From positions 96,556 to 160,555 of the forward strand of contig NZ_BMSX01000024.1 of NCBI RefSeq assembly GCF_014649375.1: a stretch of 64,000 nt of DNA, in the 5' to 3' direction. This DNA is from Streptomyces aurantiogriseus. Its GTDB lineage: Bacteria > Actinomycetota > Actinomycetes > Streptomycetales > Streptomycetaceae. The notes beneath the pieces were generated by a model. That model was not told the DNA's origin. It saw nothing but the letters and a program-made list of their open reading frames with translations, and made no database searches. Below are positions 42,085 through 51,903 of the stretch, in pieces. The number at the start of each line of letters is the position of its first letter. Position 1 is the first letter of the stretch. Made by a program: the position numbers and the translations under genes.

Positions 42085-45000
42085 GTGTCCTCTCGCCTGT
42101 TCCCAGCCCGCCCCCGTGTCCGGCGGGGTGCGCTGACCGTCCTGCTGGCGGCGGTGCTCTCCGTACCGGCCTCCCTCACCCCCCTGGCCTCGGCGGCCGA
42201 GGCGGCCGGACAACCCGGCCGCCCCGCCGTGCCCCGCGTCAAACCCTCCAAGGTCCGCCAGATCACCACCCCCCAGGCCAAGGCGGCCCGGGCCAAGGTG
42301 GCCCAGGAGAAGAAGGCCAACCAGAAGCTCGTCGACACGGCCCGCGCCGAACGCCGTACGGACTGGCCGAAGCCCGGGACCGAGACCAGCCGGGTGGGCA
42401 CCGCCCCCGCGGACGGCCGGCTGGTCACCATCGGTACGGCACCGACGGCCAAGGGCGCCAAGGCCTCCGGCACGGCCACCGTACGGGTCGTCGGCCAGGA
42501 CGCGGCCCGCGCGGCCGGCGTCACCGGCGTGGTGTTCACGGCCACGGCCGACACCCCGGGGGCCGCCGAAGTCACCGTCGACTACGGCTCGTTCGCCTCC
42601 GCGGTCGGCGGCGACTGGTCCGCCCGCCTCGGCCTGGTCACCCTCCCCGCCTGCGCTCTGACGACCCCGCAGAAGGCGGCCTGCCGTACGGCGACCCCCG
42701 TCGCCTCGGCCAACGACGTCACCGGAGAGCGGCTCACGGCGCAGACCAGGCTCGCCGGCACCGCCCCCACGGTCATGGCCGTGACGGCCACCGCGGCGAC
42801 CGCGTCCACGGCCGGCAGCGGCGACTTCGCGGCGACCCCGCTGTCGGCCTCCTCGAGCTGGACGGCCGGCGCCTCCTCGGGCTCGTTCTCCTGGTCGTAC
42901 CCGATCACCGTGCCCCCGCCGGCCGCGGGCCCCTCGCCCGTCGTCTTGCTGTCGTACGACTCCGGGAGCGTCGACGGGCGGACGGCCAACACCAACAACC
43001 AGTCCTCCCTGGTGGGCGAGGGCTTCGACCTGACCTCGTCCTACGTCACCCGCTCCTACGGCTCCTGCGAGGACGACGGCCAGACCGACAAGCACGACCT
43101 GTGCTGGAAGTACGACAACGCGTCCCTGGTGCTCAACGGCAAGGCCAACGAGCTGGTCAAGGACGACACCACCGGCGAATGGCACCTGAAGGGCGACGAC
43201 GCCTCCAAGGTCGTCCGCCACACCGACGCGGACAACGGCGACGGCGACGGCGAGTACTGGACGCTGGTCACCGGCGAGGGCACGACGTACACCTTCGGCC
43301 TGCACAAGCTGCCGGGCGCGGGCAGCGAGCGCACGAACTCCGTGTGGACGGTCCCGGTGTTCGGTGACGACAGCGGTGAACCCGGCCACGACAAGGGCAG
43401 CGAGTTCAAGAACCGCGCGGAGACGCAGGCCTGGCGCTGGAACCTCGACCTGATCCAGGACGTCCACGGCAACGCCGCCACCTACTGGTACACGGCGGAG
43501 ACCAACCACTACGCCAAGAACGGCGACAAGACGGCCCTGGCCTCCTACACACGCGGCGGCCACCTCACCGAGATCCGCTACGGCCAGCGCGCCGACACCC
43601 TGTTCACCGCGCCCGCCTCGGACAAGGTCACCTACACCTACAAGGAGCGCTGCACGGCCTCCGACTGCTCCTCGCTGACCGAGGACACCGCCGACAACTG
43701 GCCCGACGTCCCCTTCGACGGGATCTGCTCGGCGAGCGAGGACGACTGCAAGGCCACCGGCCCCGGCTTCTTCACCCGTAAGCGGCTCACCGGCATCACC
43801 ACCTCCTTCTGGTCCCGCGCTGCCGAGCCGGACGCCTTCCTGCCGGTCGACTCCTACGCCCTGGAGCAGGAGTTCTTCGACGGCCAGGACATCGGCAACA
43901 GCTCCGACCAGGTCCTGGTCCTGAAGTCGCTGAAGCGCACCGGCAGGAACGGCACCGACATCGCCCTGCCGCCCGTCGACTTCACCTACCAGCAGCGCCC
44001 CAACCGGGTCGACTCCACCAGCGACAACATCCTCGCCCTGACCCGCCCGCGCATCGCCTCCATCGTCTCCGAGACGGGCGCGATCACCTCGGTCACCTTC
44101 TCCGACCCGGAGTGCGTGCGCGGCAGCAGGATGCCCGCGGCCGAGGACGACAACGGCCTGTCCTGCTACCCGGTGTACTGGAACATCAACGGCGGCGACA
44201 CCCGACTGGACTGGTTCCACAAGTACCGCGTCACCGCGATCTCGACCAACGACCCGGGCGCCGGCAACCCCGGCACCCAGACGACGTACGAGTACGCGAA
44301 CCCCGGCTGGCACTACAACGACGACCCCTTCACCAAGGAGAAGGAACGCACCTGGTCGATCTGGCGCGGCTACCAGAAGGTCACCGCCTACACCGGTGAG
44401 GCGGGCGCGACCCGCTCGAAGACGGTCAAGCTGTTCCTGCAGGGCATGAACGGCGACAAACGCAGGGACGGCACGACCCGGTCGGCCACGGTCACCGGCC
44501 TCGACCTCGACAACACCACCGCCGTCACCACCGACAACCTCGACGTCGCCGACCTCACCGACCACGACCACTACGCCGGCCAGCTGCGCCAGGAGATCGT
44601 CTACGACGGCTCGACGGCGATCTCGGCCACCGTCCACAACCTGTGGGCCGAGGAGACCGCGAGCCAGCAGAAGTCGTACGCCCACACCAAGGCGTACTTC
44701 GTCAAGACGGCCCGCACCTACAGCCACACCTACCTCACGGCCGCCCGGAAGTGGCGCCTCGCGGCGACATCGTTCACCTATGACCCGACGTACGGGATGG
44801 TGACGACGGTCGAGAACCACGGCGACTGGTCCGTCACCGGTGACGAGACCTGCACCCGCACCTGGTACGCCCGCAACGACGCCAAGGGCCTGACGGCGCT
44901 GGTCTCACGCACCCGCACGGTTGCCAGGACCTGCGCCACGACGGACGCCTCGCTCTCCCTCCCCGCCACCTCGGCCACCCGCGGCGACGTCCTCTCCGAC

Positions 45001-48000
45001 ACGGCGACCGTGTACGACAACCCGGCCGCCACCGGCTGGTCCCCGGACCAGGAGCCGACCCTCGGCCTGCCCACCTGGACCGGCCGCGCCAAGGCCTACC
45101 CGGCCGCCTCCGGCACCGCCGAGCGCAACCCGCTGCCCGCCACCGGCTGGCAGACCGTCACCACGACCACCTACGACACGGCCGCCGCCAAGCTGGGCCG
45201 GCCGCTCACCGTGACGGACGCCAAGGGCCGCACCACGACGACCGCCTACTACCCGGCCGCAGCGGGCCCGCTGACCACCAAGGTCGTCACCAAGCCGAAG
45301 CTGGCCGCCAACGGCCAGGCACACCAGACCACCACCGTCCACGACCCGGCGCGCGGCACCGAGAGCTACGTCCTCGACCAGAACACCCGGCGCACCGAGC
45401 ACACCTACGACTCCCTCGGCCGGATCACCGCGACCTGGCTGCCCAACCGCTCCAAGTCGGGCAACGACACCCCGAACGTCAAGTACGGCTACGGCCTGGA
45501 ACGCGACAAGGCCCCCTGGACGTCCGTGTCCACGCTCAAGGCCGACGGCACCACCTACAGCACCGTCTACTCGCTGCACGACTCGCAGCTGCGCCCCGTC
45601 CAGACCCAGAAGCCGTCGCCGCAGGGCGGCCGCATCCTGACCGACACCCGCTACGACAGCCGCGGCCTCGCCTACGAGACCTACGCGGACGTCTACGACA
45701 ACACCACCGCCCCCACCGGCACCTACGCCCAGACACCGTACGGCGGCGGCAGCCAGACCCAGACGGAGTTCGACGGCGCCGGCCGGCCCGTGAAGTCGAC
45801 CTTCCTCGTCGACGGGGTGAAGAAGTGGAGCACCACCACGGTCCACACCGGTGACTCGACGGCCACCAGCGCGGTGGACGGCGCCAACGCCACCCGCACG
45901 ATCACCGACGTCTTCGGCCGCACCACGGAGACCCGCACCTACGCCGGCCCCCAGCCGAACGACACCGAGTACGGCGCCGCCACCGGCACCTCCTACACGC
46001 GGGTCCGGCAGACCTACACCGCCGACGGCAAGGAGGAGACGCTCACCGGCCCGGACGACGCCAAGTGGTCCTACACCTACGACCTGTTCGGGCGCCGGGT
46101 GAAGTCCGTCGACCCCGACAAGGGCACCACCGTCACCACCTACACCGACCTCGACCAGATCGACACCACCAAGGACGCCGAGAACCGGCTCCTGCTCCAC
46201 GGCTACGACGAGCTCGGGCGCACCACCTCCCTGTGGAAGACAGAGCGCACCGAAGCCAACAAGCTCGCCGCCTGGACCTTCGACAGCGTCCTGAAGGGCC
46301 TGCCCACCGGCTCCACCCGCTACGAGGGCGGCAAGGCCTACACCCGGCAGGTCACCGCCTACGACACCCTCGGCCGAGCCACCGCCACCACGCTGACGCT
46401 GCCCTCCGACGACCCGCTGGTGACCTCCGGCGCGATCGCGGCCACCAGCACCTTCGAGACGACGTACCGGCTCGACGGCACGGTCGGCACCAGCAAGCAA
46501 CCGGCCGCCGGCGGCCTCGCGGCCGAAACGGTGGAGACCCGCTACAACAGCACCGGCCTGGCGAACGAACTCTCCGGCGCCACCGGCTACCTCCTCGCCG
46601 CCGACTACAGCGCGCTGGGCCAGGTCGGACAGCTGCAACTGGGCACCGCGGCCGGCACCAAGCGCGTCTTCCTGACCAACACCTACGAGAAGGGCACCGG
46701 CCGGCTGCTGAACGCGGCCGTGGACGACCAGACCCGCGGCCCGGTCCAGGACCTGACCTACGGCTACGACCAGGCCGGCAACGTCACCTCGATCTCCGAC
46801 AGCGGTGACATCGGCACCGGCACCGACAACCAGTGCTTCGCGTACGACGCCCAGCGCCGGCTGACCGAGGCCTGGACGCCGAAGACCGCCGACTGCGCGG
46901 CCTCCGGGCGGACGGTGGCCAACCTGGGCGGCCCCGCTCCCTACTGGACGTCGTACACCTACACCGCCTCCGGGCAGCGCAGGACCGAGAAGCAGAACAC
47001 CGCGAGCCCGGTCACCACCACCTCCTGCTACAACGACACCACCCGTCCGCACGCGCTGACCGCGACCACCACCGGCAGCACCTGCACCGGGGTCGCCGCG
47101 CAGTACACCTACGACGACACCGGCAACACCGAGAAGCGCGTCGAGAAGGCCGGCTCCACCACCGCGCAGAGCCTGGAGTGGAACACCGAGGGCAAGCTCG
47201 CCAAGCTCACCGAGGGCACGACCGCCACCGGCTACCTCTACGACGCCGACGGTGAACTCCTCATCCGCCGCGACAGCGCGAGCGGCGGCGAGACCGTCCT
47301 CTTCCTCGGCGCCACCGAGGTCCACCTCAAGGCGGGCCAGAAGTGGGCCAACCGCTACTACACCGCCGCCGGCGCCACGATCGCCCTGCGCACCAACCAG
47401 TCCGGCACCGAGAAGCTCAGCTTCCTGGCCGCCGACCACCACGGCACCAGCTCGATCGCCGTCACCGCGGACGCCACCCAGGCCCTGACCAAGCGCTACA
47501 GCACCCCCTTCGGGGCGGGCCGGGGTGCGACGACCGGCGTCTGGCCGGACGACAAGGGCTTCCTCGGCAAGTCCGCCGACACCGGGACCGGCCTCACCCA
47601 TGTCGGGGCACGGGAGTACGACCCGAGCACGGGGCAGTTCCTGAGCGTCGACCCGGTGCTGCAGGTGGAGATCCCGCAGACGCTCAACGGGTACAGCTAC
47701 GCGGCCCAGAACCCGGTGACGACCTCCGACCCGTCCGGCCTCGCGCTGCTGTGCGGCGGGGACGAGCCTGCCTGCCCCGACGACGGCGACCCCATGCCGG
47801 AACCCGCCACCCACGACGGCAACGGCATCACCCTCGGCCAGCCGGGCAAGACCCACAAGGACGCCAACGGCAACTACTGCAACTCGGCGTGCGTGGCGCA
47901 GATCTACTACCAGCAGTGGCTCAACGCCAAGCACATCGCGGAGAATGCGGCCCTCGACGCGATGATCCAGGGCTACCAGTTGCCGAACTCGGCGGCGACC

Positions 48001-48534
48001 CTCGCCATTCCCGAGTGGACCATGCCCGACGACTGCGACAAGGCCTGCCAGGCGAAGCTCTTCACCCTGCAGATGAAGTACCTGAACCGGGGCGGCAGCG
48101 GCAAGGACTTCGACGGCGGGCCCTTCGACTGCGAAGGAGGACACGGGTGCGGCATGTTCGAGAAGCTCAGCGAAGAGCTGCTCGGACAGAAGACGCAGGC
48201 CGATGTGGCCGGTACCGGGTACTTCGTGGCCGCCTCCGTCCTCGGCAAGGACCTGAACTGCTTCAAGGACCAGGGGCTCAACGTGTGCCAGACCTCCTCC
48301 TCCTGGCTCTTCGGGAGGGGCGGAACGACGGTCGGCAACACCTACGTGACCGGCTACGACCCGGAGTTCACCGAGCCGGACCGTCTCAAGCACGAGCGTG
48401 TGCACATGAAACAGTGGGACGGGCTGGGCTTCCGGATGGCCTGGGACTACTTCCAGGAAGGCACCTACGCGTGCACGAACAAGTTCGAGGTGGAGGCGGA
48501 CCTCGACGACGGCGGGTACGACTTCTGCCCATGA
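42085..48534 (+). CDS. RHS-repeat polymorphic toxin with C-terminal HExxH domain
   Basis: A 2149-residue secreted protein. Signal peptide (RRGALTVLLAAVLSVPASL), an SpvB/TcdB-like N-terminal part, then many YD repeats (for example YTYDLFGRRVKSVDPDKGT) and an RHS-associated core near 1835-1888 (GAREYDPSTGQFLSVDP, ending DPSGLALL). The last ~260 residues are a variable, Cys-containing toxin module. It has HERVH at 2103-2107 with glutamates at 2135 and 2137 in NKFEVEAD, which fits a gluzincin-type metallopeptidase. In RHS proteins the shell encloses the C-terminal toxin. The GTG at 42085 has AGGAGA upstream. A lipoprotein gene overlaps its stop and is the likely immunity gene. Confidence 0.9.
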   Translation: MSSRLFPARPRVRRGALTVLLAAVLSVPASLTPLASAAEAAGQPGRPAVPRVKPSKVRQITTPQAKAARAKVAQEKKANQKLVDTARAERRTDWPKPGTETSRVGTAPADGRLVTIGTAPTAKGAKASGTATVRVVGQDAARAAGVTGVVFTATADTPGAAEVTVDYGSFASAVGGDWSARLGLVTLPACALTTPQKAACRTATPVASANDVTGERLTAQTRLAGTAPTVMAVTATAATASTAGSGDFAATPLSASSSWTAGASSGSFSWSYPITVPPPAAGPSPVVLLSYDSGSVDGRTANTNNQSSLVGEGFDLTSSYVTRSYGSCEDDGQTDKHDLCWKYDNASLVLNGKANELVKDDTTGEWHLKGDDASKVVRHTDADNGDGDGEYWTLVTGEGTTYTFGLHKLPGAGSERTNSVWTVPVFGDDSGEPGHDKGSEFKNRAETQAWRWNLDLIQDVHGNAATYWYTAETNHYAKNGDKTALASYTRGGHLTEIRYGQRADTLFTAPASDKVTYTYKERCTASDCSSLTEDTADNWPDVPFDGICSASEDDCKATGPGFFTRKRLTGITTSFWSRAAEPDAFLPVDSYALEQEFFDGQDIGNSSDQVLVLKSLKRTGRNGTDIALPPVDFTYQQRPNRVDSTSDNILALTRPRIASIVSETGAITSVTFSDPECVRGSRMPAAEDDNGLSCYPVYWNINGGDTRLDWFHKYRVTAISTNDPGAGNPGTQTTYEYANPGWHYNDDPFTKEKERTWSIWRGYQKVTAYTGEAGATRSKTVKLFLQGMNGDKRRDGTTRSATVTGLDLDNTTAVTTDNLDVADLTDHDHYAGQLRQEIVYDGSTAISATVHNLWAEETASQQKSYAHTKAYFVKTARTYSHTYLTAARKWRLAATSFTYDPTYGMVTTVENHGDWSVTGDETCTRTWYARNDAKGLTALVSRTRTVARTCATTDASLSLPATSATRGDVLSDTATVYDNPAATGWSPDQEPTLGLPTWTGRAKAYPAASGTAERNPLPATGWQTVTTTTYDTAAAKLGRPLTVTDAKGRTTTTAYYPAAAGPLTTKVVTKPKLAANGQAHQTTTVHDPARGTESYVLDQNTRRTEHTYDSLGRITATWLPNRSKSGNDTPNVKYGYGLERDKAPWTSVSTLKADGTTYSTVYSLHDSQLRPVQTQKPSPQGGRILTDTRYDSRGLAYETYADVYDNTTAPTGTYAQTPYGGGSQTQTEFDGAGRPVKSTFLVDGVKKWSTTTVHTGDSTATSAVDGANATRTITDVFGRTTETRTYAGPQPNDTEYGAATGTSYTRVRQTYTADGKEETLTGPDDAKWSYTYDLFGRRVKSVDPDKGTTVTTYTDLDQIDTTKDAENRLLLHGYDELGRTTSLWKTERTEANKLAAWTFDSVLKGLPTGSTRYEGGKAYTRQVTAYDTLGRATATTLTLPSDDPLVTSGAIAATSTFETTYRLDGTVGTSKQPAAGGLAAETVETRYNSTGLANELSGATGYLLAADYSALGQVGQLQLGTAAGTKRVFLTNTYEKGTGRLLNAAVDDQTRGPVQDLTYGYDQAGNVTSISDSGDIGTGTDNQCFAYDAQRRLTEAWTPKTADCAASGRTVANLGGPAPYWTSYTYTASGQRRTEKQNTASPVTTTSCYNDTTRPHALTATTTGSTCTGVAAQYTYDDTGNTEKRVEKAGSTTAQSLEWNTEGKLAKLTEGTTATGYLYDADGELLIRRDSASGGETVLFLGATEVHLKAGQKWANRYYTAAGATIALRTNQSGTEKLSFLAADHHGTSSIAVTADATQALTKRYSTPFGAGRGATTGVWPDDKGFLGKSADTGTGLTHVGAREYDPSTGQFLSVDPVLQVEIPQTLNGYSYAAQNPVTTSDPSGLALLCGGDEPACPDDGDPMPEPATHDGNGITLGQPGKTHKDANGNYCNSACVAQIYYQQWLNAKHIAENAALDAMIQGYQLPNSAATLAIPEWTMPDDCDKACQAKLFTLQMKYLNRGGSGKDFDGGPFDCEGGHGCGMFEKLSEELLGQKTQADVAGTGYFVAASVLGKDLNCFKDQGLNVCQTSSSWLFGRGGTTVGNTYVTGYDPEFTEPDRLKHERVHMKQWDGLGFRMAWDYFQEGTYACTNKFEVEADLDDGGYDFCP

Positions 48535-49022
48535 CCGGGAACCGTGCCGCACTCGCGTCGGCGCTCGCCGCGCTCGTCGTCACCGCGGGCTGCACCCGCC
48601 AGGCGCCGAACCCCCCGGACTTCGGGTACGCCCGAGGTCCGGAGGGCGGCGTGCTGATCGCCTACCCCCTCTGCCCCGGGGCCGAGGTCTCCGGGGCCGA
48701 GGTCCAGGTCCTCCTCGACGACGGCTTCAAGAAGCTCTGGAGCGCGCGGGGACCCCGCTCGCCGGACGTCAGGGGCGGCCTCTTCGAGGTCGGGAACGGC
48801 GCCGGATTCACGCAGGAGGAACGACGGCTGAGCGGGAAGCTCCCGGACGGTTTCTACGTGGGCGTGTCCGAGTCGGTGGGCGGCAGGGAGACGGACGGCA
48901 GGGACGGCTGGATCGACCTCTCCCGGCTCGAGGGCGCCCGGCTCGGAGAGGGGGAGTACATGACCCACACCGGAAAGGTGCTGACCCGGGCCGCCGTCAA
49001 CGCACAGCGGCGCTGCTCCTGA
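48531..49022 (+). CDS. lipoprotein, candidate immunity protein of the RHS toxin
   Basis: A 163-residue protein with a lipoprotein signal: short basic start (MTGNRAALAS), hydrophobic core and lipobox VTAGC at about residue 21. The mature part has few cysteines and no recognised family. Its ATG overlaps the RHS stop by four bases (ATGA), so it is translated with the toxin. A surface-anchored immunity protein would meet a secreted metallopeptidase outside the membrane. The 3' end overlaps the convergent aldo/keto reductase gene by 26 bases. Confidence 0.75.
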   Translation: MTGNRAALASALAALVVTAGCTRQAPNPPDFGYARGPEGGVLIAYPLCPGAEVSGAEVQVLLDDGFKKLWSARGPRSPDVRGGLFEVGNGAGFTQEERRLSGKLPDGFYVGVSESVGGRETDGRDGWIDLSRLEGARLGEGEYMTHTGKVLTRAAVNAQRRCS

Positions 49023-49902
49023 CCGACCGCTCCAACCGCACCGACTCCTCTTCCCCCAGCACCAGTTCCGCCGCCCCGGCGGAGTCCCGGACCGTCTCCG
49101 GCCGACTCGCGCCGGGAATCGGGATCACCGCCGGGGAGCGCGACAGGAGCCAGGCCAGGCAGACCTGCTGGGGGCTCACCCCTCTCTCCCGGGCGATCGC
49201 GTGGAAGGCGCCGAAACGCCGCTCGCCCTCCAGGCGGGACGGTCCGTCCAGGGAGCTGCGGGAGATGCCGCCCAGCGGGCTCCAGGGGAGGAACGCCAGC
49301 CCCAGCTCGGCGCAGAGCCGCAGCTCGCGCTCGCTGTCGCGGACGGCGGGGGAGTAGCGGTTCTGGACCGAGACCAGCCGGTCGCCGAGGATCGCGCGGG
49401 CCCGCCGTATCTGCTCCGTGTCCGTGTTGGAGAGGCCGGCCAGCCGGATCTTGCCCTCGTCGAGGAGGTCCCGCAGGGCGCCCACCGACTCCTCGAAGGG
49501 CACCGCCGGGTCCGGCTTGTGGAGCTGGTAGAGGCCGATCGCCTCGACGCCGAGCCGCTTGAGGGAGGCCTCCGCGGCGGCCTTGAGGTGGCGGGGGTCG
49601 CCGTTCACCGTCCAGTCCGCGCCGGCCGGTCTGCCCCGGCCGCCCTTGGTCGCCACGAGCACGCCGTCCGTGCGGCCGCCGTAGGTGGCCAGGGCGCGGG
49701 CCACGAGCCGTTCGTTGTGGCCGGGTTCCGCGCCCGGCAGATGGTAGGAGTCGGCCGTGTCCAGCAGGGTCACGCCCGCGTCCAGCGCCGCGTGGACGGT
49801 GGCCAGGGCGCGGGCCTCGTCGGGGCGCCCCTCGATGGACAACGGCATCGCGCCGAGCCCGATCGCGCTCACCCGCAGGTCGCCGAGGGTGCGATGGCGC
49901 AC
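48997..49902 (-). CDS. aldo/keto reductase
   Basis: A 301-residue NADPH-dependent TIM-barrel oxidoreductase. The catalytic tetrad is present: Asp48 and Tyr53 (LLDTADSYHLPG), Lys86 (VATKGG) and His128 (YQLHKPD). The cofactor-binding end (PIPGASRPETVRDSAGAAEL) is intact. The GTG at 49902 starts one base after the stop of the upstream epimerase gene, so the two are cotranscribed. The substrate is unknown. Confidence 0.92.
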   Translation of the reverse strand: MRHRTLGDLRVSAIGLGAMPLSIEGRPDEARALATVHAALDAGVTLLDTADSYHLPGAEPGHNERLVARALATYGGRTDGVLVATKGGRGRPAGADWTVNGDPRHLKAAAEASLKRLGVEAIGLYQLHKPDPAVPFEESVGALRDLLDEGKIRLAGLSNTDTEQIRRARAILGDRLVSVQNRYSPAVRDSERELRLCAELGLAFLPWSPLGGISRSSLDGPSRLEGERRFGAFHAIARERGVSPQQVCLAWLLSRSPAVIPIPGASRPETVRDSAGAAELVLGEEESVRLERSVRSSAAVR

Positions 49903-49903
49903 G

Positions 49904-50896
49904 TCAGCCGTCCTTTCCCAGGGTCTCGGCGACGGCCTGCGGCAACCACTGCCGTACGTCGCCGAAGCGGAACCCGAGCCGGCGGGCCCGGGAGGTGTCC
50001 ATGCCGTAGGAGCGGGCGAAGGAGAAGGGGGAGACCTCGCCGACCTCGACGGCCTGGAAGACCGTCCGGCCGTCCGGGACGTGCTTCGCCACCTGCGCGC
50101 ACAACACCTCGGTCGTCAGCAGCCCGTGGGAGGCGGCGTTGACCGGCCCGGTGAAGTCCCGGCCCGCCGCCCAGGCGAGGAAGCCGGCGATCTCCTCGAC
50201 ATGGATGTAGGTGGCGGGCTGGTTCGCCACCGGGACGGCGATCGGCTCGCCGGTGCGGATGCGGTCGGCGTAGTGGTCGAGGCGGCCGGTGAAGTCGTCG
50301 GCCCCGCCCAGGACATGGGCGACCCGGACGGCCGTCCAGGGGAACTCCGGCTCGGCCGCGAACACCGCCTCGGCCTGCCGCTTGCCCTCGCCGTAGTGCG
50401 TGTCGAGGAACCCGGGGTCGTCCCAGGGGAGGTCGAGATCGACAGCCACGCCGAGAGGATCCACGTCCTGCTCCCGTACGAGCGCGATCGAGTCCTCGTA
50501 CTCGTACACCTCGACCGTCGAGGTCATCACATAGCGGCGGGTGCGGCCGGCGAAGACCCGGCGGGCGGTCGCCGCCTGCCGCGGCGTGTAACAGACCTGG
50601 TCGACGACGACGTCGAAGGTGCGCGAACCCAGCGCCGTGTTCAGCGACTTCTCGTCATTCCGGTCGGCGACGAGAGGAATTGCGCCCTTGGGCGGCGGCG
50701 ACGATCCGCGATTCAGGACCGTCACCCGGTCCCCGGCGGCGAGCAGCCGCGCGATGAGGCGCTTGCCGAAATAGCGGTTCCCGCCGATGACCAATACCTC
50801 TCGGGCCTTCGCCTCTCCTGCCTTCGCCTCTCCCGCCCTTGCCTCTCCCGCCTTTGTCTCGCCTGCGATTACCTCTTCGGTCTTTTCCATGACCAT
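49904..50896 (-). CDS. NAD-dependent epimerase/dehydratase (extended SDR-like)
   Basis: A 330-residue protein. A Rossmann start VLVIGGNRYFGKRLIARLL near residue 35 is an atypical GxxG-type loop (GGNRYFG); STVEVYEYEDS replaces the usual Ser-Tyr-Lys layout, so catalysis may differ or be lost. The first 30 residues are a tandem repeat of Gly-Glu-(Thr/Ala)-(Lys/Arg)-Ala from 15-bp units, unlike homologues. The ATG at 50896 has GGGAG four bases upstream (50890 is also possible). It is divergent from the Lrp gene by 39 bp. Confidence 0.85.
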   Translation of the reverse strand: MVMEKTEEVIAGETKAGEARAGEAKAGEAKAREVLVIGGNRYFGKRLIARLLAAGDRVTVLNRGSSPPPKGAIPLVADRNDEKSLNTALGSRTFDVVVDQVCYTPRQAATARRVFAGRTRRYVMTSTVEVYEYEDSIALVREQDVDPLGVAVDLDLPWDDPGFLDTHYGEGKRQAEAVFAAEPEFPWTAVRVAHVLGGADDFTGRLDHYADRIRTGEPIAVPVANQPATYIHVEEIAGFLAWAAGRDFTGPVNAASHGLLTTEVLCAQVAKHVPDGRTVFQAVEVGEVSPFSFARSYGMDTSRARRLGFRFGDVRQWLPQAVAETLGKDG

Positions 50897-50935
50897 AATT
50901 CTCCCGGCGTCCACACCCGTCCTGAAGGGGGAACC

Positions 50936-51445
50936 ATGGGAGTTCAGGCCACCGCACCGAAAGAACCACGGCATCTGCGCCCCGCCGCCAACGAAACGCC
51001 GGTGGGCTTCGACGCGCTGGACCGGCAGATCCTGGAGCTGCTCCAGACCGACGGCCGGATCAAGCTCAGCGAGCTGGGCCGCCGGGTGCGCCTCAGCCCG
51101 GCGGCGGTCACCGAGCGGGTGCGGCGGCTGGAGGCCGCCGGCGTGATCAGCGGCTACGGCGCCCATGTCGTCCCGGCCCGCCTCGGTTACGGCATCCAGG
51201 CGTTCATCCGCGTCAATCCGCACGGCGGCTACAACCTCAAGCACCCCCGCACCCTGGAGCTGATCGGGCGTCCCGAGATCACCGAGGTGCACCACGTGGT
51301 CGGCGAGGACTGCTGGATCCTCAAGGTCGCCGTCCAGGACACCGTCCACCTGGAGGAGCTCCTCGAGGAGATCTCGGTCCTCGGCCGCACGACGACGTCG
51401 ATCGTGCTCACCTCGCCGGTGGAGCGCAAACCGCTGTTGCCTTGA
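50936..51445 (+). CDS. Lrp/AsnC-family transcriptional regulator
   Basis: A 169-residue feast/famine regulator. HTH IKLSELGRRVRLSPAAVTERV (about residues 42-62), then the RAM ligand domain (GYGIQAFIRVNPHGG, EVHHVVGEDCWILKV). The ATG at 50936 follows AAGGGGGAACC. The 39-bp divergent gap implies that it controls the epimerase-reductase pair and itself, probably in response to an amino acid. Confidence 0.92.
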   Translation: MGVQATAPKEPRHLRPAANETPVGFDALDRQILELLQTDGRIKLSELGRRVRLSPAAVTERVRRLEAAGVISGYGAHVVPARLGYGIQAFIRVNPHGGYNLKHPRTLELIGRPEITEVHHVVGEDCWILKVAVQDTVHLEELLEEISVLGRTTTSIVLTSPVERKPLLP

Positions 51446-51458
51446 CGTCGGCGTCAAG
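51441..51458. promoter_or_regulatory. MerR-type dyad in the promoter of the MerR-thioredoxin genes
   Basis: CTTGACGTCGGCGTCAAG is a perfect 7-4-7 dyad that also supplies a TTGACG -35 element and overlaps the end of the Lrp gene. It lies 17 bp before the MerR start and is a natural autoregulatory site. Confidence 0.7.
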
Positions 51459-51474
51459 CCGTACGGTCTCAGGT

Positions 51475-51903
51475 ATGCGAATCGGCGAGCTGGCCGCCCG
51501 GGCCGGGACCACCACGCGGGCGCTGCGGTACTACGAGTCGCGGGGGCTGCTGCCCGCGCGCCGTGACGAGCTGGGTCATCGTGCGTACGACGAGCGCGAC
51601 CTGCGACTTCTGCAGCAGATCAGGACGTTGCGGGACTTCGGGTTCGACCTGGAGGAGACCCGGCCCTTCGTGGAGTGCCTGCGGGCCGGGCACCCGGAGG
51701 GCGACTCGTGCCCGGCGTCGCTCGCGGTGTACCGGCGCAAGCTGGCGGAGCTGGACGCGCTCATCGGGGAGCTGCGGACGGTGCGGGACGAGGTCGCCGG
51801 GCAGCTCGAGCGGGCCGAGCTGGCGCGGGACGAACTGGCCGCCGAGGCGCTGGTTCCGGGGGGTCCGGAACCCGTGTGCGAGCTGGGAGGGCAGGAACGG
51901 TGA
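51475..51903 (+). CDS. MerR-family transcriptional regulator
   Basis: A 142-residue MerR protein. N-terminal winged HTH (MRIGELAARAGTTTRALRYYE), then ELGHRAYDERDLRLLQQI, and a long coiled-coil dimerisation helix (VYRRKLAELDALIGELRTV). A Cys in GDSCPAS and another near PEPVCEL could serve thiol or metal sensing, but no full metal motif is evident. The coupled thioredoxin gene suggests a redox role. The ATG at 51475 follows the dyad. Confidence 0.92.
   Translation: MRIGELAARAGTTTRALRYYESRGLLPARRDELGHRAYDERDLRLLQQIRTLRDFGFDLEETRPFVECLRAGHPEGDSCPASLAVYRRKLAELDALIGELRTVRDEVAGQLERAELARDELAAEALVPGGPEPVCELGGQER

Noticed and set aside
38157..42575. 1472-codon minus-strand frame opposite the LamG gene, and similar ones opposite the RHS gene
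   Set aside because: Typical high-GC antisense frames; no domains are seen, while the plus strand has signal peptides, LamG and YD repeats.
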